64,000 bases of DNA, taken from Streptomyces sp. BK340. GTDB lineage: Bacteria > Actinomycetota > Actinomycetes > Streptomycetales > Streptomycetaceae. Below, piece after piece: positions 33,581 through 42,700 of the stretch (its first letter is position 1; each line of letters begins with the position of its first letter). The stretch is from positions 205,064 through 269,063 of the forward strand of contig NZ_VISR01000009.1 in the NCBI RefSeq assembly GCF_007827595.1, in the 5' to 3' direction. Under the pieces are notes generated by a model. The model saw only the letters and a list, made by a program, of their open reading frames with translations, was not told where the DNA came from and ran no database searches. The translations under genes and the position numbers were made by a program.

Positions 33581-34126
33581 TCAGTGACCGTTCTGGGCCA
33601 GCCGCAGGAGGTGGTCCGCCAGGGCCTGCCCGCCGGTGGGGTCCCGGCTGATCAGCAGCAGCGTGTCGTCGCCCGCGATGGTGCCGAGGATGTCGTGCAG
33701 CTCGGCCTGGTCGATGGCGGAGGCGAGGAACTGGGCGGCCCCCGGAGGGGTCCGCAGGACCACCAGGTTGGCGGAGGCCTCGGCGGAGATCAGCAGCTCC
33801 TGGGACAGGCGCCGCATCCGCTCCTCCTTGGCCGACTCCCCGAGCGGCGCCCGGGGCGTGCGGAAGCCGCCCTCGCTCGGCACGGCGTAGATCAGGTCGC
33901 CGTCGTTGTTGCGGATCTTGACCGCGTTCAGCTCGTCGAGGTCCCGCGACAGCGTCGCCTGGGTCACGCTCAGCCCGTCGTCGGCGAGGAGCTTCGCCAG
34001 CTGGCTCTGCGACCGCACCGGCTGCCGGTTGAGGATGTCCACGATCCGGCGGTGCCGTGCGGTGCGGGTCTGCGGCACGGCGGGCCCGGCGCCCGCCGCG
34101 TGCTCGTGGTCCTGCGCCTGGCTCAT
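33581..34126 (-). CDS. argR: Arginine repressor ArgR
   Basis: From the ATG at 34126 the protein has 181 residues. The N-terminal winged helix contains RSQSQLAKLLADDGLSVTQATLSRDLDEL; the C-terminal part holds the arginine-binding and hexamerisation domain with LGTIAGDDTLLLISRD, typical of ArgR. It represses arginine biosynthesis with arginine as co-repressor. It starts 7 bp after argD and is the last gene of argCJBDR, so it is autoregulated through the argC promoter. Confidence 0.96.
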   Translation of the reverse strand: MSQAQDHEHAAGAGPAVPQTRTARHRRIVDILNRQPVRSQSQLAKLLADDGLSVTQATLSRDLDELNAVKIRNNDGDLIYAVPSEGGFRTPRAPLGESAKEERMRRLSQELLISAEASANLVVLRTPPGAAQFLASAIDQAELHDILGTIAGDDTLLLISRDPTGGQALADHLLRLAQNGH

Positions 34127-34133
34127 CGTCGTC

Positions 34134-35351
34134 TCATTCTCCGGATCGTCCGTCCCCGTTCGCCGGGTTCGCTGCATCGAGGATGCCAGGCAGCGCCCGG
34201 AGGAAGGCGCCTGTCTCCTCGTCGCTCAGGTTCAGCGGCGGCATGAGCCGCACGACGTCGGGAGCGGGCGCGTTCACCAGGAACCCGGCCTCCTGGGCCG
34301 CCTGCTGCACGTGCGGTGCGAGCGGCCCGGTGAGCACGATACCCAGCAGGAGGCCCGCGCCCCGGACATAATCGATCAACGGGTGGCCGAGCGCTTCGAT
34401 TCCCTCGCGCAGCGCCCCGCTCTGCCGCTTGACGTTCTCCAGCAGCCCCTCGTCCGCGATGGCGTCGAGGACGGCGAGCCCCGCGGCGCACGCGACCGGG
34501 TTGCCGCCGAAGGTCGTACCGTGCTGGCCGGGTTGGAGCAGCTCTGCGGCGCGCCCGAAGGCCACGGTGGCACCGAGCGGCAGCCCGCCGCCGAGTCCCT
34601 TGGCGAGCGTGACGACGTCGGGCAGCACGCCCTCGTGGGCCTGGTACTCGAACCAGCTGCCGGTACGGCCGATGCCGGTCTGAACCTCGTCCAGGACGAG
34701 CAGCGCGCCGGTGGCCGCGGTGATCGCCCGGGCCGCCTTCAGGTAACCGGTCGGGGGGACCACGACCCCGTTCTCGCCCTGGATCGGCTCGATGACGACG
34801 AGCGCCGTCTCCTCCGTGACCGCCGCGGCGAGCGCCTGGGCGTCGCCGTAGGGCACGTGGGTGACGTCGCCGGGCAGCGGCAGGAACGGCGCCTGCTTGC
34901 CGGGCTGGCCGGTGAGCGCCAGGGCGCCCATGGTGCGGCCGTGGAAGCCGCCGGTGGTCGCCACCATGTGGGTGCGCCCGGTCAGCCGGCCGATCTTGAA
35001 GGCGCCCTCGTTGGCCTCGGCGCCCGAGTTGCAGAAGAAGACCTTGCCGTCCCGGCCGAAGACCTGCAGCAGGCGTTCGGCGAGGGCGACGGGCGGCTCG
35101 GCGATGAAGAGGTTGGAGACGTGCCCGAGGGAGGCGATCTGCCGGCTGACCGCCTCGACCACGGCCGGGTGGGCGTGGCCGAGCGCGTTGACCGCGATGC
35201 CGCCGACGAAGTCCAGGTACTGCTTGCCGTCGGCGTCCCACACCTTGGCGCCCTCGCCGCGCACGAGGGGCAGTCGGGGGGTGCCGTAGTTGTTCATGAG
35301 CGCGCCCTGCCAGCGCGCGGTCAGCTCAGCGTTGGTCGCGGTGCCCGTCAT
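34134..35351 (-). CDS. argD: Acetylornithine aminotransferase
   Basis: From the ATG at 35351 the protein is 405 residues. It is a class III PLP aminotransferase: CNSGAEANEGAFK near 120, VLDEVQTGIGRTG in the middle, and TLAKGLGGGLPLGATVA with the PLP lysine. It makes N-acetylornithine from N-acetylglutamate semialdehyde. It overlaps argB by 4 bp (ATGA), showing coupling in argCJBDR. Confidence 0.97.
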   Translation of the reverse strand: MTGTATNAELTARWQGALMNNYGTPRLPLVRGEGAKVWDADGKQYLDFVGGIAVNALGHAHPAVVEAVSRQIASLGHVSNLFIAEPPVALAERLLQVFGRDGKVFFCNSGAEANEGAFKIGRLTGRTHMVATTGGFHGRTMGALALTGQPGKQAPFLPLPGDVTHVPYGDAQALAAAVTEETALVVIEPIQGENGVVVPPTGYLKAARAITAATGALLVLDEVQTGIGRTGSWFEYQAHEGVLPDVVTLAKGLGGGLPLGATVAFGRAAELLQPGQHGTTFGGNPVACAAGLAVLDAIADEGLLENVKRQSGALREGIEALGHPLIDYVRGAGLLLGIVLTGPLAPHVQQAAQEAGFLVNAPAPDVVRLMPPLNLSDEETGAFLRALPGILDAANPANGDGRSGE

Positions 35352-36262
35352 GACTGCTCCCCCTCGGCTTCGTCGGGCACGACCATCGTGCCGATGCCCT
35401 CGTCGGTGAAGATCTCCAGCAGGATCGAGTGCTGGACCCGGCCGTCGATGACGCGGGCGGTGGTGACACCGTTGCGTACGGCGTGCAGGCACCCCTCCAT
35501 CTTCGGCACCATGCCCAAGGACAGCTCCGGCAGCAGTTTCTCCAGCTCGGACGCGGTGAGGCGGCTGATCACCTCGTCGGAGTCCGGCCAGTCCTCGTAG
35601 AGGCCCTCGACGTCGGTGAGGACCATGAGGGTTTCGGCCCCCAGTGCCGCAGCGAGTGCCGCAGCCGCCGTATCAGCATTGACGTTGTAGACATGTCCGT
35701 CGTCCTGGGATCGGGCGATCGACGACACGACCGGGATGCGGCCGTCGGCCAGCAGGGCCTCGATCGCGCCCGTGTCGATCGCGGTGATCTCGCCCACCCG
35801 CCCGATGTCGACGAGTTCGCCGTCGATCTCGGGCCGGTGCTTGGTGGCGGTGATGGTGTGGGCGTCCTCGCCCGTCAGGCCGACGGCGAGCGGGCCGTGC
35901 TGGTTGAGCAGCCCGACCAGCTCCCGCTGCACCTGCCCGGCCAGCACCATCCGTACGACGTCCATGGCGTCCTCGGTGGTGACCCTGAGGCCCGCCTTGA
36001 ACTCGCTGACGATGCCGTGCCGGTCGAGGGCGGCGCTGATCTGGGGGCCGCCGCCGTGCACCACGACCGGCCGGAGGCCGGCGTGCCGCAGGAAGACGAC
36101 GTCCTGGGCGAAGGCGCTCTTCAGCTCCTCGTTCACCATGGCGTTGCCGCCGAACTTGATGACGACGGTCTTGCCGTGGTGCCGGGTCAGCCAGGGCAGC
36201 GCCTCGATGAGGGTCTGGGCCTTGGGCAGGGCGGTGTGCTTGCGCGTCGTTCCGGTGCTCAT
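35348..36262 (-). CDS. argB: Acetylglutamate kinase
   Basis: The 304-residue protein phosphorylates N-acetylglutamate. The amino-acid kinase signature VVIKFGGNAMV is near the start and VVVHGGGPQIS follows. The C-terminal half contains NVNADTAAAALAAALGAE. It starts in an ATGA overlap with argJ. In many actinobacteria this step is inhibited by arginine; a clear allosteric site cannot be read by eye here. Confidence 0.97.
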   Translation of the reverse strand: MSTGTTRKHTALPKAQTLIEALPWLTRHHGKTVVIKFGGNAMVNEELKSAFAQDVVFLRHAGLRPVVVHGGGPQISAALDRHGIVSEFKAGLRVTTEDAMDVVRMVLAGQVQRELVGLLNQHGPLAVGLTGEDAHTITATKHRPEIDGELVDIGRVGEITAIDTGAIEALLADGRIPVVSSIARSQDDGHVYNVNADTAAAALAAALGAETLMVLTDVEGLYEDWPDSDEVISRLTASELEKLLPELSLGMVPKMEGCLHAVRNGVTTARVIDGRVQHSILLEIFTDEGIGTMVVPDEAEGEQS

Positions 36263-37410
36263 GAGGAGTAGGCGCTGTTCTCGTGGACGTAGTCGGCGGT
36301 CAGGTCGTTGGTCCAGATGGTGGCGGTCTCGGAACCGGCCGCGAGGTCGGCGACGATGTGCACCTCGCGGTAGCGCATGTCGACCAGCTCGCGGTCCTCG
36401 CCGACTCCGCCGTTCTTGCACACCCAGACGCCGTTGATGGCGACGTTCAGCTGCTCCGGCTCGAAGGCGGCCCCGGTCGTGCCGATCGCGGACAGGACAC
36501 GGCCCCAGTTGGGGTCCTCGCCGTGGATCGCGCACTTGAGGAGGTTGTTGCGGGCGATGGAGCGGCCCACCTCGACGGCGTCGTCCTCGGACGCGGCGTT
36601 GATCACCTCGACCCTGATGTCCTTGCTGGCGCCCTCGGCGTCCCGGATCAGCTGCTGGCCGAGGTCGTCGCAGACCTGGCGCACGGCCTCGGCGAACTCG
36701 GCGTAGTCGGGGGTGATGCCGGAGGAGCCGGAGGCGAGCAGCAGCACCGTGTCGTTGGTGGACATGCAGCCGTCGGAGTCGACGCGGTCGAAGGTGACCT
36801 TCGTGGCCGCGCGCAGCGCCCGGTCCAGCACCTCGTCGTCCAGGTCGGCGTCGGTGGTGAGGACGACCAGCATGGTGGCCAGGCCCGGCGCGAGCATGCC
36901 CGCGCCCTTGGCCATGCCGCCGACGGTCCAGCCGTCCCTGGTCGCCACGGACGTCTTGTGGACGGTGTCGGTGGTCTTGATGGCGATGGCGGCCTTCTCG
37001 CCGCCGTGCTCGGAGAGCTGGGCCGCGGCCGTCCCGACGCCGGGGAGCAGCTTGTCCATGGGCAGCAGGACGCCGATGAGGCCGGTGGAGCACACGGCGA
37101 CCTCGATGGCACCCCGGCCGAGCACCTCGGCCGCCTTCTCGGCGGTCGCGTGCGTGTCCTGGAAGCCCTTGGGGCCCGTGCAGGCGTTGGCGCCGCCGGA
37201 GTTGAGGACCACGGCCGACACCTGGCCGCTCCTGAGGACCTGCTCGGACCAGAGCACCGGCGCGGCCTTCACACGGTTGGAGGTGAAGACGCCCGCGGCG
37301 GCACGGCGCGGCCCGTTGTTGACCACGAGGGCCAGGTCGGGGTTGCCGTTCTCCTTGATCCCGGCGGCGATGCCCGCGGCCGTGAATCCCTTCGCTGCCG
37401 TCACGCTCAC
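36259..37410 (-). CDS. argJ: Bifunctional ornithine acetyltransferase / N-acetylglutamate synthase
   Basis: From the GTG at 37410 the protein is 383 residues. The self-cleavage site is visible in AKGAGMLAPGLATMLV: cleavage occurs before the Thr of ATML, which becomes the nucleophile. ArgJ recycles the acetyl group from N-acetylornithine to glutamate. It overlaps argC by 3 bp (GTGA) and argB by 4 bp. Confidence 0.97.
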   Translation of the reverse strand: MSVTAAKGFTAAGIAAGIKENGNPDLALVVNNGPRRAAAGVFTSNRVKAAPVLWSEQVLRSGQVSAVVLNSGGANACTGPKGFQDTHATAEKAAEVLGRGAIEVAVCSTGLIGVLLPMDKLLPGVGTAAAQLSEHGGEKAAIAIKTTDTVHKTSVATRDGWTVGGMAKGAGMLAPGLATMLVVLTTDADLDDEVLDRALRAATKVTFDRVDSDGCMSTNDTVLLLASGSSGITPDYAEFAEAVRQVCDDLGQQLIRDAEGASKDIRVEVINAASEDDAVEVGRSIARNNLLKCAIHGEDPNWGRVLSAIGTTGAAFEPEQLNVAINGVWVCKNGGVGEDRELVDMRYREVHIVADLAAGSETATIWTNDLTADYVHENSAYSS

Positions 37411-38435
37411 GGCGCAACTCCGATCGTGGTCAGCCCGGTGGTCTCGTCGAGACCCAGGGCGATGTTCATGCTCTGTACGGCACCGCCGGCGGTGCCCTTG
37501 GTCAGGTTGTCGATGGCGCTGATCGCGATGATGCGGCCCACGGCCTCGTCGTACGCGACCTGCACCTGAACGGCGTTGGAACCGTGGACGGACGCCGTGG
37601 CGGGCCACTGTCCCTCGGGGAGCAGGTGGACGAACGGCTCGTCGGCGTAGGCCTTCTCATAGGCGGCGCGCACGGACTCCCCGGTCACCCCGTCCCGGGC
37701 GGACGCGCTGCACGTGGCGAGGATGCCGCGGGGCATCGGCGCGAGGGTCGGGGTGAAGGAGACGGAGATCCGCTCGCCGGCCACCCCGCTGAGGTTCTGG
37801 ATCATCTCGGGGGTGTGCCGGTGGCCGCCGCCGACGCCGTACGGCGACATGGAGCCCATGACCTCGCTGCCGAGCAGATGGGACTTGGGGGCCTTGCCCG
37901 CGCCGGAGGTGCCGGACGCGGCGACGATCACCGCCTCGGGCTCGGCGAGTCCGGCCGCGTAGGCCGGGAACAGGGCGAGGGTCACGGCGGTCGGGTAGCA
38001 ACCGGGCACCGCGATGCGCTTGGACCCCTCCAGCGCGGTGCGGGCGCCCGGAAGTTCGGGGAGGCCGTAGGGCCAGGTACCGGCGTGCGGGGAGCCGTAG
38101 AACTTCTCCCAGTCGGCCGCGTCCGCGAGGCGGAAGTCGGCGCCCATGTCGACGACGAGGACGTCCGGGCCGAGCTGCTCGGCGACGGCGGCGGACTGCC
38201 CGTGCGGCAGCGCCAGGAAGACGACGTCGTGCCCGGCGAGCGCCTCGGCCGTGGTCTCGGTCAGCACCCGGTCGGCCAGCGGCAGCAGATGCGGCTGGAG
38301 CGCGCCGAGCCGCTGCCCGGCGTTGGAGTTGCCGGTCAGGGCACCGATCTCGACCTCGGGGTGCGCGAGGAGCAGGCGCAGGACCTCTCCGCCCGCGTAT
38401 CCGCTCGCTCCGGCCACCGCCGCACGTACCGCCAT
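37407..38435 (-). CDS. argC: N-acetyl-gamma-glutamyl-phosphate reductase
   Basis: From the ATG at 38435 (GGAGG six bases upstream) the protein is 342 residues; an in-frame GTG two codons earlier is less likely. The NADP-binding GASGYAGGEVLRLL is at the start, and PGCYPTA holds the catalytic Cys. It reduces N-acetylglutamyl phosphate. It is the first gene of argCJBDR and follows the arginine promoter with its ARG box. Confidence 0.97.
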   Translation of the reverse strand: MAVRAAVAGASGYAGGEVLRLLLAHPEVEIGALTGNSNAGQRLGALQPHLLPLADRVLTETTAEALAGHDVVFLALPHGQSAAVAEQLGPDVLVVDMGADFRLADAADWEKFYGSPHAGTWPYGLPELPGARTALEGSKRIAVPGCYPTAVTLALFPAYAAGLAEPEAVIVAASGTSGAGKAPKSHLLGSEVMGSMSPYGVGGGHRHTPEMIQNLSGVAGERISVSFTPTLAPMPRGILATCSASARDGVTGESVRAAYEKAYADEPFVHLLPEGQWPATASVHGSNAVQVQVAYDEAVGRIIAISAIDNLTKGTAGGAVQSMNIALGLDETTGLTTIGVAP

Positions 38436-38459
38436 GTCCACCCTCCTCTGGATGGCATG

Positions 38460-38488
38460 ACTATACGTATCGCTGCACTTTTATGCAA
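38460..38488 (-). promoter_or_regulatory. argC promoter with ARG box
   Basis: On the minus strand TTGCAT (38483-38488) and TATAGT (38460-38465) form a -35/-10 pair with a 17-base spacer. The palindrome TGCAC-N4-ATGCA (38474-38487) overlaps the -35 and matches the argG site. The box overlaps the last codons and stop of the gtrA-like gene. Confidence 0.78.
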
Positions 38489-38852
38489 TCGATCGGGGGA
38501 GCATCACCCAGCGGGACACGACGAACGTGACCGGGATGGCGGCCGCGGAGGCGAGCAGCGGGGCGAAGCGGCTGCCGGCGTGCAGGACGTCCACGATCAC
38601 GTACACCCCGGCGGTCGTGATCAGGAAATTGGTGACGTTGGTCAGCGGGAACAGCAGGAATTTCCGCCAGGTGGGCCGCGTCCGGTAGGTGAAGCGCGCG
38701 TTGAGGAAAAAGGAACCGATCATGCTGAGCAGAAAGGCGAGAATATGCGCGGCCAGGTAGGGCAGCCATGTGAGGAACAACAGGTAGAGACAGTAATAAG
38801 TGGCGGTGTTGATGACACCGACCGCAGCAAAGGTGACGATCTGTCGCTTCAA
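38481..38852 (-). CDS. GtrA-family membrane protein
   Basis: The likely start is a TTG at 38852 overlapping the upstream stop, giving 123 residues. The protein has four hydrophobic helices and the family phrase FAAVGVINTATYYCLYLLFL. GtrA-like proteins are thought to flip or help transfer polyprenyl-phosphate-linked sugars across the membrane. It is coupled to the GT2 gene. Its 3' end carries the ARG box of argC. Confidence 0.88.
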   Translation of the reverse strand: MKRQIVTFAAVGVINTATYYCLYLLFLTWLPYLAAHILAFLLSMIGSFFLNARFTYRTRPTWRKFLLFPLTNVTNFLITTAGVYVIVDVLHAGSRFAPLLASAAAIPVTFVVSRWVMLPRSIA

Positions 38853-39799
38853 GGAATGAGGTCTTTCGTCCGTTCCACATTGGTCGCCTTCACCAGGAAG
38901 TGCGGGCGACCCTTCACCTCGTAGTAGATGCGGCCGGTGTACTCCCCGATCACTCCCAGCATGACCATCTGCACGCCGGCGAGGGCCGTGACGGCGGTGA
39001 TGATGGTCACATAGCCGGGCGTCTGGACGCCGTTGACGAGCGCTGCGCCCACGATCCAGGCGGTGTACAGCCCGGCGCACAGCAGCAGGCCCATGCCGAG
39101 CCAGAGGGCGGCGCGCAGCGGCCGGTTGTTGAAGGAGAGCAGGCCGTCGAGGCCGTAGTTGAGCAGGCTGCGGAAGGACCAGGAGCTGCTGCCGGCCTCA
39201 CGTGTCGCGTTCTCGTACTCGAAGGTGGTGCTCGGGAAGCCGACCCAGGCGAACAGGCCCTTGGAGAAGCGGTTGTACTCGGTGAGGTTCAGGACCGCGT
39301 CCACCACCCGGCGCGACAGCAGGCGGAAGTCGCCCACGCCGTCGACGAGTTCGACGTCGACCATGCGGTTGATGAGCCGGTAGTAGAGGCGGGCGGTGAC
39401 GGTGCGGGTGGGGCGGTCGCCGGTGCGGCTGCGTTTGGCGATGACCTGGTCGTAGCCCTGGCCACGCAGCTCCACCATCCGCTTGATCAGCTCCGGCGGG
39501 TGCTGGAGGTCGGCGTCCATGACGACGACCGAGTCGCCCGAGGCGTGCCTGAGGCCCGCGAGCAGGGCCGCCTCCTTGCCGAAGTTGCGGCTGAAGGAGA
39601 CGTACCGCACCCGCGAGTCGCGGTCGGCGAGGTGCCCCAGCACGGCGAGCGTGCGGTCCCGGCTGCCGTCGTCGACGTACACGAACTCCATGTCGTGGCC
39701 GAGCGGCAGCAGCTCGTCCGCGATCTTCTGGACCTCCTCGTGGAAGCGTTCGAGGACGTCTTCCTCGTTGTAGCAGGGCGCGACGATCGATATCAGCAT
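38849..39799 (-). CDS. GT2-family glycosyltransferase (dolichyl/undecaprenyl-phosphate sugar transferase, GtrB-like)
   Basis: The 316-residue protein starts LISIVAPCYNEEDVL and carries the DxD-type motif VVMDADLQHPPE, which binds the metal-sugar nucleotide. Two C-terminal membrane helices (about 231-252 and 262-286) anchor it. It likely loads a sugar onto a polyprenyl phosphate at the inner face. GtrA, encoded directly downstream, would then move it, and a YfhO-type protein would use it outside. Confidence 0.93.
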   Translation of the reverse strand: MLISIVAPCYNEEDVLERFHEEVQKIADELLPLGHDMEFVYVDDGSRDRTLAVLGHLADRDSRVRYVSFSRNFGKEAALLAGLRHASGDSVVVMDADLQHPPELIKRMVELRGQGYDQVIAKRSRTGDRPTRTVTARLYYRLINRMVDVELVDGVGDFRLLSRRVVDAVLNLTEYNRFSKGLFAWVGFPSTTFEYENATREAGSSSWSFRSLLNYGLDGLLSFNNRPLRAALWLGMGLLLCAGLYTAWIVGAALVNGVQTPGYVTIITAVTALAGVQMVMLGVIGEYTGRIYYEVKGRPHFLVKATNVERTKDLIP

Positions 39800-39820
39800 G
39801 GCGGTCCCCCAGGGGCGCGG

Positions 39821-42409
39821 TCAGAGGGCGGTGGTCACGCGCTCGCGTGGCGGTGCGGTCGTGGGCGGTGCCTGGGCGCGTCTGCGGCGCACGGCGGTGA
39901 GGGTGCCGAGCAGGGCGAGCGTGAGCACCGAGGCGCCCCCGACGGCCGTGCCCAGTCGCAGCCCGGGCGGGTGAAAGGTGCAGGTCAGCGAGGTCGTGGT
40001 GGCGGCGGTGCCGGCCAGGGGGACGGCGATCAGCCCGTGGTACTCCCCCGCCGGCCGGGCCGCGCCGCCGCCGGTGGCGCACCGCCAGCCGGCGATCCGG
40101 GGCGCGGCGACGACCGCGATCCCCTTGCTGCCCGCGGGCAGTCGGGCCCGGATCGTGCCGTCGGAGACGGTGACCTCGGTGGCGCCGGCGGCCGTCAGCC
40201 GGGCGGCCGCCGCGCGCAGGCGTGCGGTGTCCAGGCAGCCGATCGCACCGCCCGGGATACGGCCGGGCCGCTCCGGGGTCAGTTCGATGCGCAGCCGGCC
40301 GGAGGCCGGGGCCGGGCCGAGCGGCGCCATGGCGGCGCGGCTCCGCGGGTACTCGAAGTGGAAGCGGGCGGCGGTGCCGGCGCCGTGCTGCCGTGCCGTG
40401 CCCGAGTAGTGCGGGGCCCACAGGTACACCTGGGTCCCGGCCGGGCAGCGGGCCGTGATCGTCGGGCTCGTCACGGCGTTCCCGGAACCGACCCGGCCTC
40501 CCCTGGCCGGCTTTCCGGTGTCGCCGTGCACGGCGAGCCGGGGCACGGTGTAGACGCGGCTGCCGAGCAGCAGTTCCTGGTTGCGGTACGGCGACGGCCC
40601 GAAGGGGGCCCGGTCGGGAGCGGTCCGCACGGTCACCAGCGGCGGCACGTCGCGCCGGGTCACGGTCACCCGGCCGCCGTCCTGCGGCACGTGCTTCTGG
40701 TGCGGGTCCGGCGGCGAGTGGACCCGGGCGCCGACCGAGAAGATCACGTCGGTGACGGCGTTGTCCAGGCTCTGTACGCTGCGGCCGCGCGAGGTCCAGC
40801 CGTCGCCGAGCGCGGTGAGCGTACGGCTGAGGACGTCGGAGGTGAGACTGCTGTAGTACTGGGCCCCCTGGCCGCCCACCAGCATCGGGTCGTTGCCGAC
40901 GGTCTGCTCGCGGCCGGGGTCGGTCCGGTACCGGGGCCAGCCATCGGCCCCCGCGACGACGTCCGCCTGCCGCTGCTGCCGCTGTCCCCAGGGCGCGTAG
41001 TCGTCCAGGTGTCCGAGGCGCAGCCGGGTGGCCACGGCGGAGGTGGCGGCCGTCTCGCCGAGCTGCGCACCGAGCAGGAGGACGACGGCCAGGCCGGCCA
41101 GCCGGGTGCGCCGGCCCGCGTGGGCACGGGCGAGCAGGGCCAGCCCGCCGAGCGCGCCGGCGGTGGCGAGCAGCAGCACCGGCCAGGCGAAGGCCCGCAC
41201 CAGGCCGCTCCGGCCGGCCACGAGGGCGATCAGGGTGAGCAGCCCGGCCGCCGCCGTGAGCGCGCGCCGGTCGGGCGGGCCGTACGACAGCGCGTGCCAG
41301 GCGGCGATCACCAGCAGCCCGCAGAGCACGAAGGCCTGGCGGTAGGGGCTGCCCTGCGGGGTGGCGAAGGCGTGCCAGACCAGGTGGGTCGGCGCCCACT
41401 GCAGCGACAGGGTCACCGCGAGCACGAGGAGCGTCCAGCCCGCACGCACCCGGACGGGGACCGCGCGGTGGAACGGCAGCGCGAGGGCGAGCAGCAGGGC
41501 CGTGATGCCCACGTAGACGGCCGGGGAGCCGAAGCCGTACGTCGCCGGCAGCAGCCGGGCCAGCACGTCCTCGCTCGCCACCGGGGCGAACTGGCGGACG
41601 CGGCCCGGGTAGGCATGCTGGGTGCCGAAGTAGACGACCGTCACCAGCGGGGCGGCCAGGCCCATGCCGAGGACCCCGGTGAGCACGGCGCGGCCGGCCG
41701 CCGCGAGCGCCCGCCGCCGGGGCAGGTCCGCGAGCAGCAGCCGGAGCAGCAGGACCAGGGCTGCGCCGGCAGTGGCCATGTAGGCGGTGTAGAAGTTGGC
41801 CGTCCAGGCGAGGGCCACGACGAGGACGCCCAGGTGGCGGCGCCCGGCGATGGCCCACTCGCCGACCAGGCACAGCAGCGGCAGCGCGACGAGGCCGTCC
41901 AGCCACATGGGGTTGTAGGAGGCGTCGGCGACGCTCCAGCCGCACAGGGCGTAGGCGGCGCCGAGCAGGCCGGCCGCCCACCAGGACCCCGCGTCGCCGG
42001 CTCGATCCGGACGAGACCCCCCGGGACGCAGGGCGAGCAGCAGGCAGGCCATGGCGGCAGCCGCGGCCGCGGTCTTCAGTCCGGTGACGACGTACACTGC
42101 GAGGTCGATCTCGTCCCGCGGGAAGAGCGCCACGAGCAGTGCGAACGGGCTGCCCAGATAGGTGCCGATGTCGGGCAGGAAGCTGGAGCCGTAACCGGAC
42201 TGCCAGTTGACGAGGAGGCCGCCGTCGGCCCTGCCGTGCAGCAGGTCCCACAGGTGGGCGTGGAAGGGCACGTACTGGTTGCCCAGGTCGTTGACACTGC
42301 GGGTGCGGGGGCCGAACGGGTAGCTGCGGGCAAGGACGTCGGCGGCACAGAACGCCGTGATCGTGACGGCGGCGGCGAGCAGTGCGGCGGCCCGCCTCGG
42401 CCGGGACAT
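39821..42409 (-). CDS. YfhO-family integral membrane protein (probable glycosyltransferase)
   Basis: From the ATG at 42409 the protein is 862 residues with a dozen or more membrane helices in the first half and an extracytoplasmic C-terminal half, then a last helix before a basic tail. Visible segments are LRARSYPFGPRTRSVNDLGNQ at the start and WAPTHLVWHAFATPQG. YfhO is linked to glycosylation of lipoteichoic or other surface polymers and is often found with GT2/GtrA partners, as here. A GTG at 42415 is an alternative start. Confidence 0.88.
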   Translation of the reverse strand: MSRPRRAAALLAAAVTITAFCAADVLARSYPFGPRTRSVNDLGNQYVPFHAHLWDLLHGRADGGLLVNWQSGYGSSFLPDIGTYLGSPFALLVALFPRDEIDLAVYVVTGLKTAAAAAAMACLLLALRPGGSRPDRAGDAGSWWAAGLLGAAYALCGWSVADASYNPMWLDGLVALPLLCLVGEWAIAGRRHLGVLVVALAWTANFYTAYMATAGAALVLLLRLLLADLPRRRALAAAGRAVLTGVLGMGLAAPLVTVVYFGTQHAYPGRVRQFAPVASEDVLARLLPATYGFGSPAVYVGITALLLALALPFHRAVPVRVRAGWTLLVLAVTLSLQWAPTHLVWHAFATPQGSPYRQAFVLCGLLVIAAWHALSYGPPDRRALTAAAGLLTLIALVAGRSGLVRAFAWPVLLLATAGALGGLALLARAHAGRRTRLAGLAVVLLLGAQLGETAATSAVATRLRLGHLDDYAPWGQRQQRQADVVAGADGWPRYRTDPGREQTVGNDPMLVGGQGAQYYSSLTSDVLSRTLTALGDGWTSRGRSVQSLDNAVTDVIFSVGARVHSPPDPHQKHVPQDGGRVTVTRRDVPPLVTVRTAPDRAPFGPSPYRNQELLLGSRVYTVPRLAVHGDTGKPARGGRVGSGNAVTSPTITARCPAGTQVYLWAPHYSGTARQHGAGTAARFHFEYPRSRAAMAPLGPAPASGRLRIELTPERPGRIPGGAIGCLDTARLRAAAARLTAAGATEVTVSDGTIRARLPAGSKGIAVVAAPRIAGWRCATGGGAARPAGEYHGLIAVPLAGTAATTTSLTCTFHPPGLRLGTAVGGASVLTLALLGTLTAVRRRRAQAPPTTAPPRERVTTAL

Positions 42410-42700
42410 CTCTTTCACACCCTGTTCCTGTCCGGGTGCCGCCGCGCGCTGCAATGCATTTTCGGTGCTCCCCCACGGAATGTATGCCTCGTCGATTCGC
42501 CGTCTTAGACGGGACATGTTTCTTGTTGGTTGTGCGCTCAGCGAAAAGTGAGGCGCCTTCTTCCGAATACGGGAAACACCGTGTGAATTTCATGACGCCG
42601 AGGAAAACAAATGCTTTCCGGTTGATGTTTTCAAGGTGAACCGGACCCGGACCCGGGTGCGCTTGACCTGGAGCGCGCTCCAGGTTCTACGGTTGTGGTC
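42410..42700. other. 290-bp divergent region between the YfhO-like gene and the MerR operon
   Basis: It has an AT-rich patch (about 42520-42640) and the MerR promoter at its right end. The promoter of the YfhO gene must also be here, on the minus strand. I see no further gene. Confidence 0.5.
42663..42693 (+). promoter_or_regulatory. MerR-type promoter and operator
   Basis: TTGACC (42663-42668) and TACGGT (42688-42693) are 19 bases apart, the long spacer typical of MerR-controlled promoters. The perfect palindrome ACCTGGAGCGCGCTCCAGGT (42666-42685) fills the spacer. The predicted transcript start is about the ATG at 42701, so the mRNA is probably leaderless. Confidence 0.85.

Noticed and set aside
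38900..42508. 1202-residue plus-strand frame opposite the glycan genes
   Set aside because: A high-GC antisense artefact: Gly/Arg/Ala-rich, no motif, exactly opposite well-supported genes.
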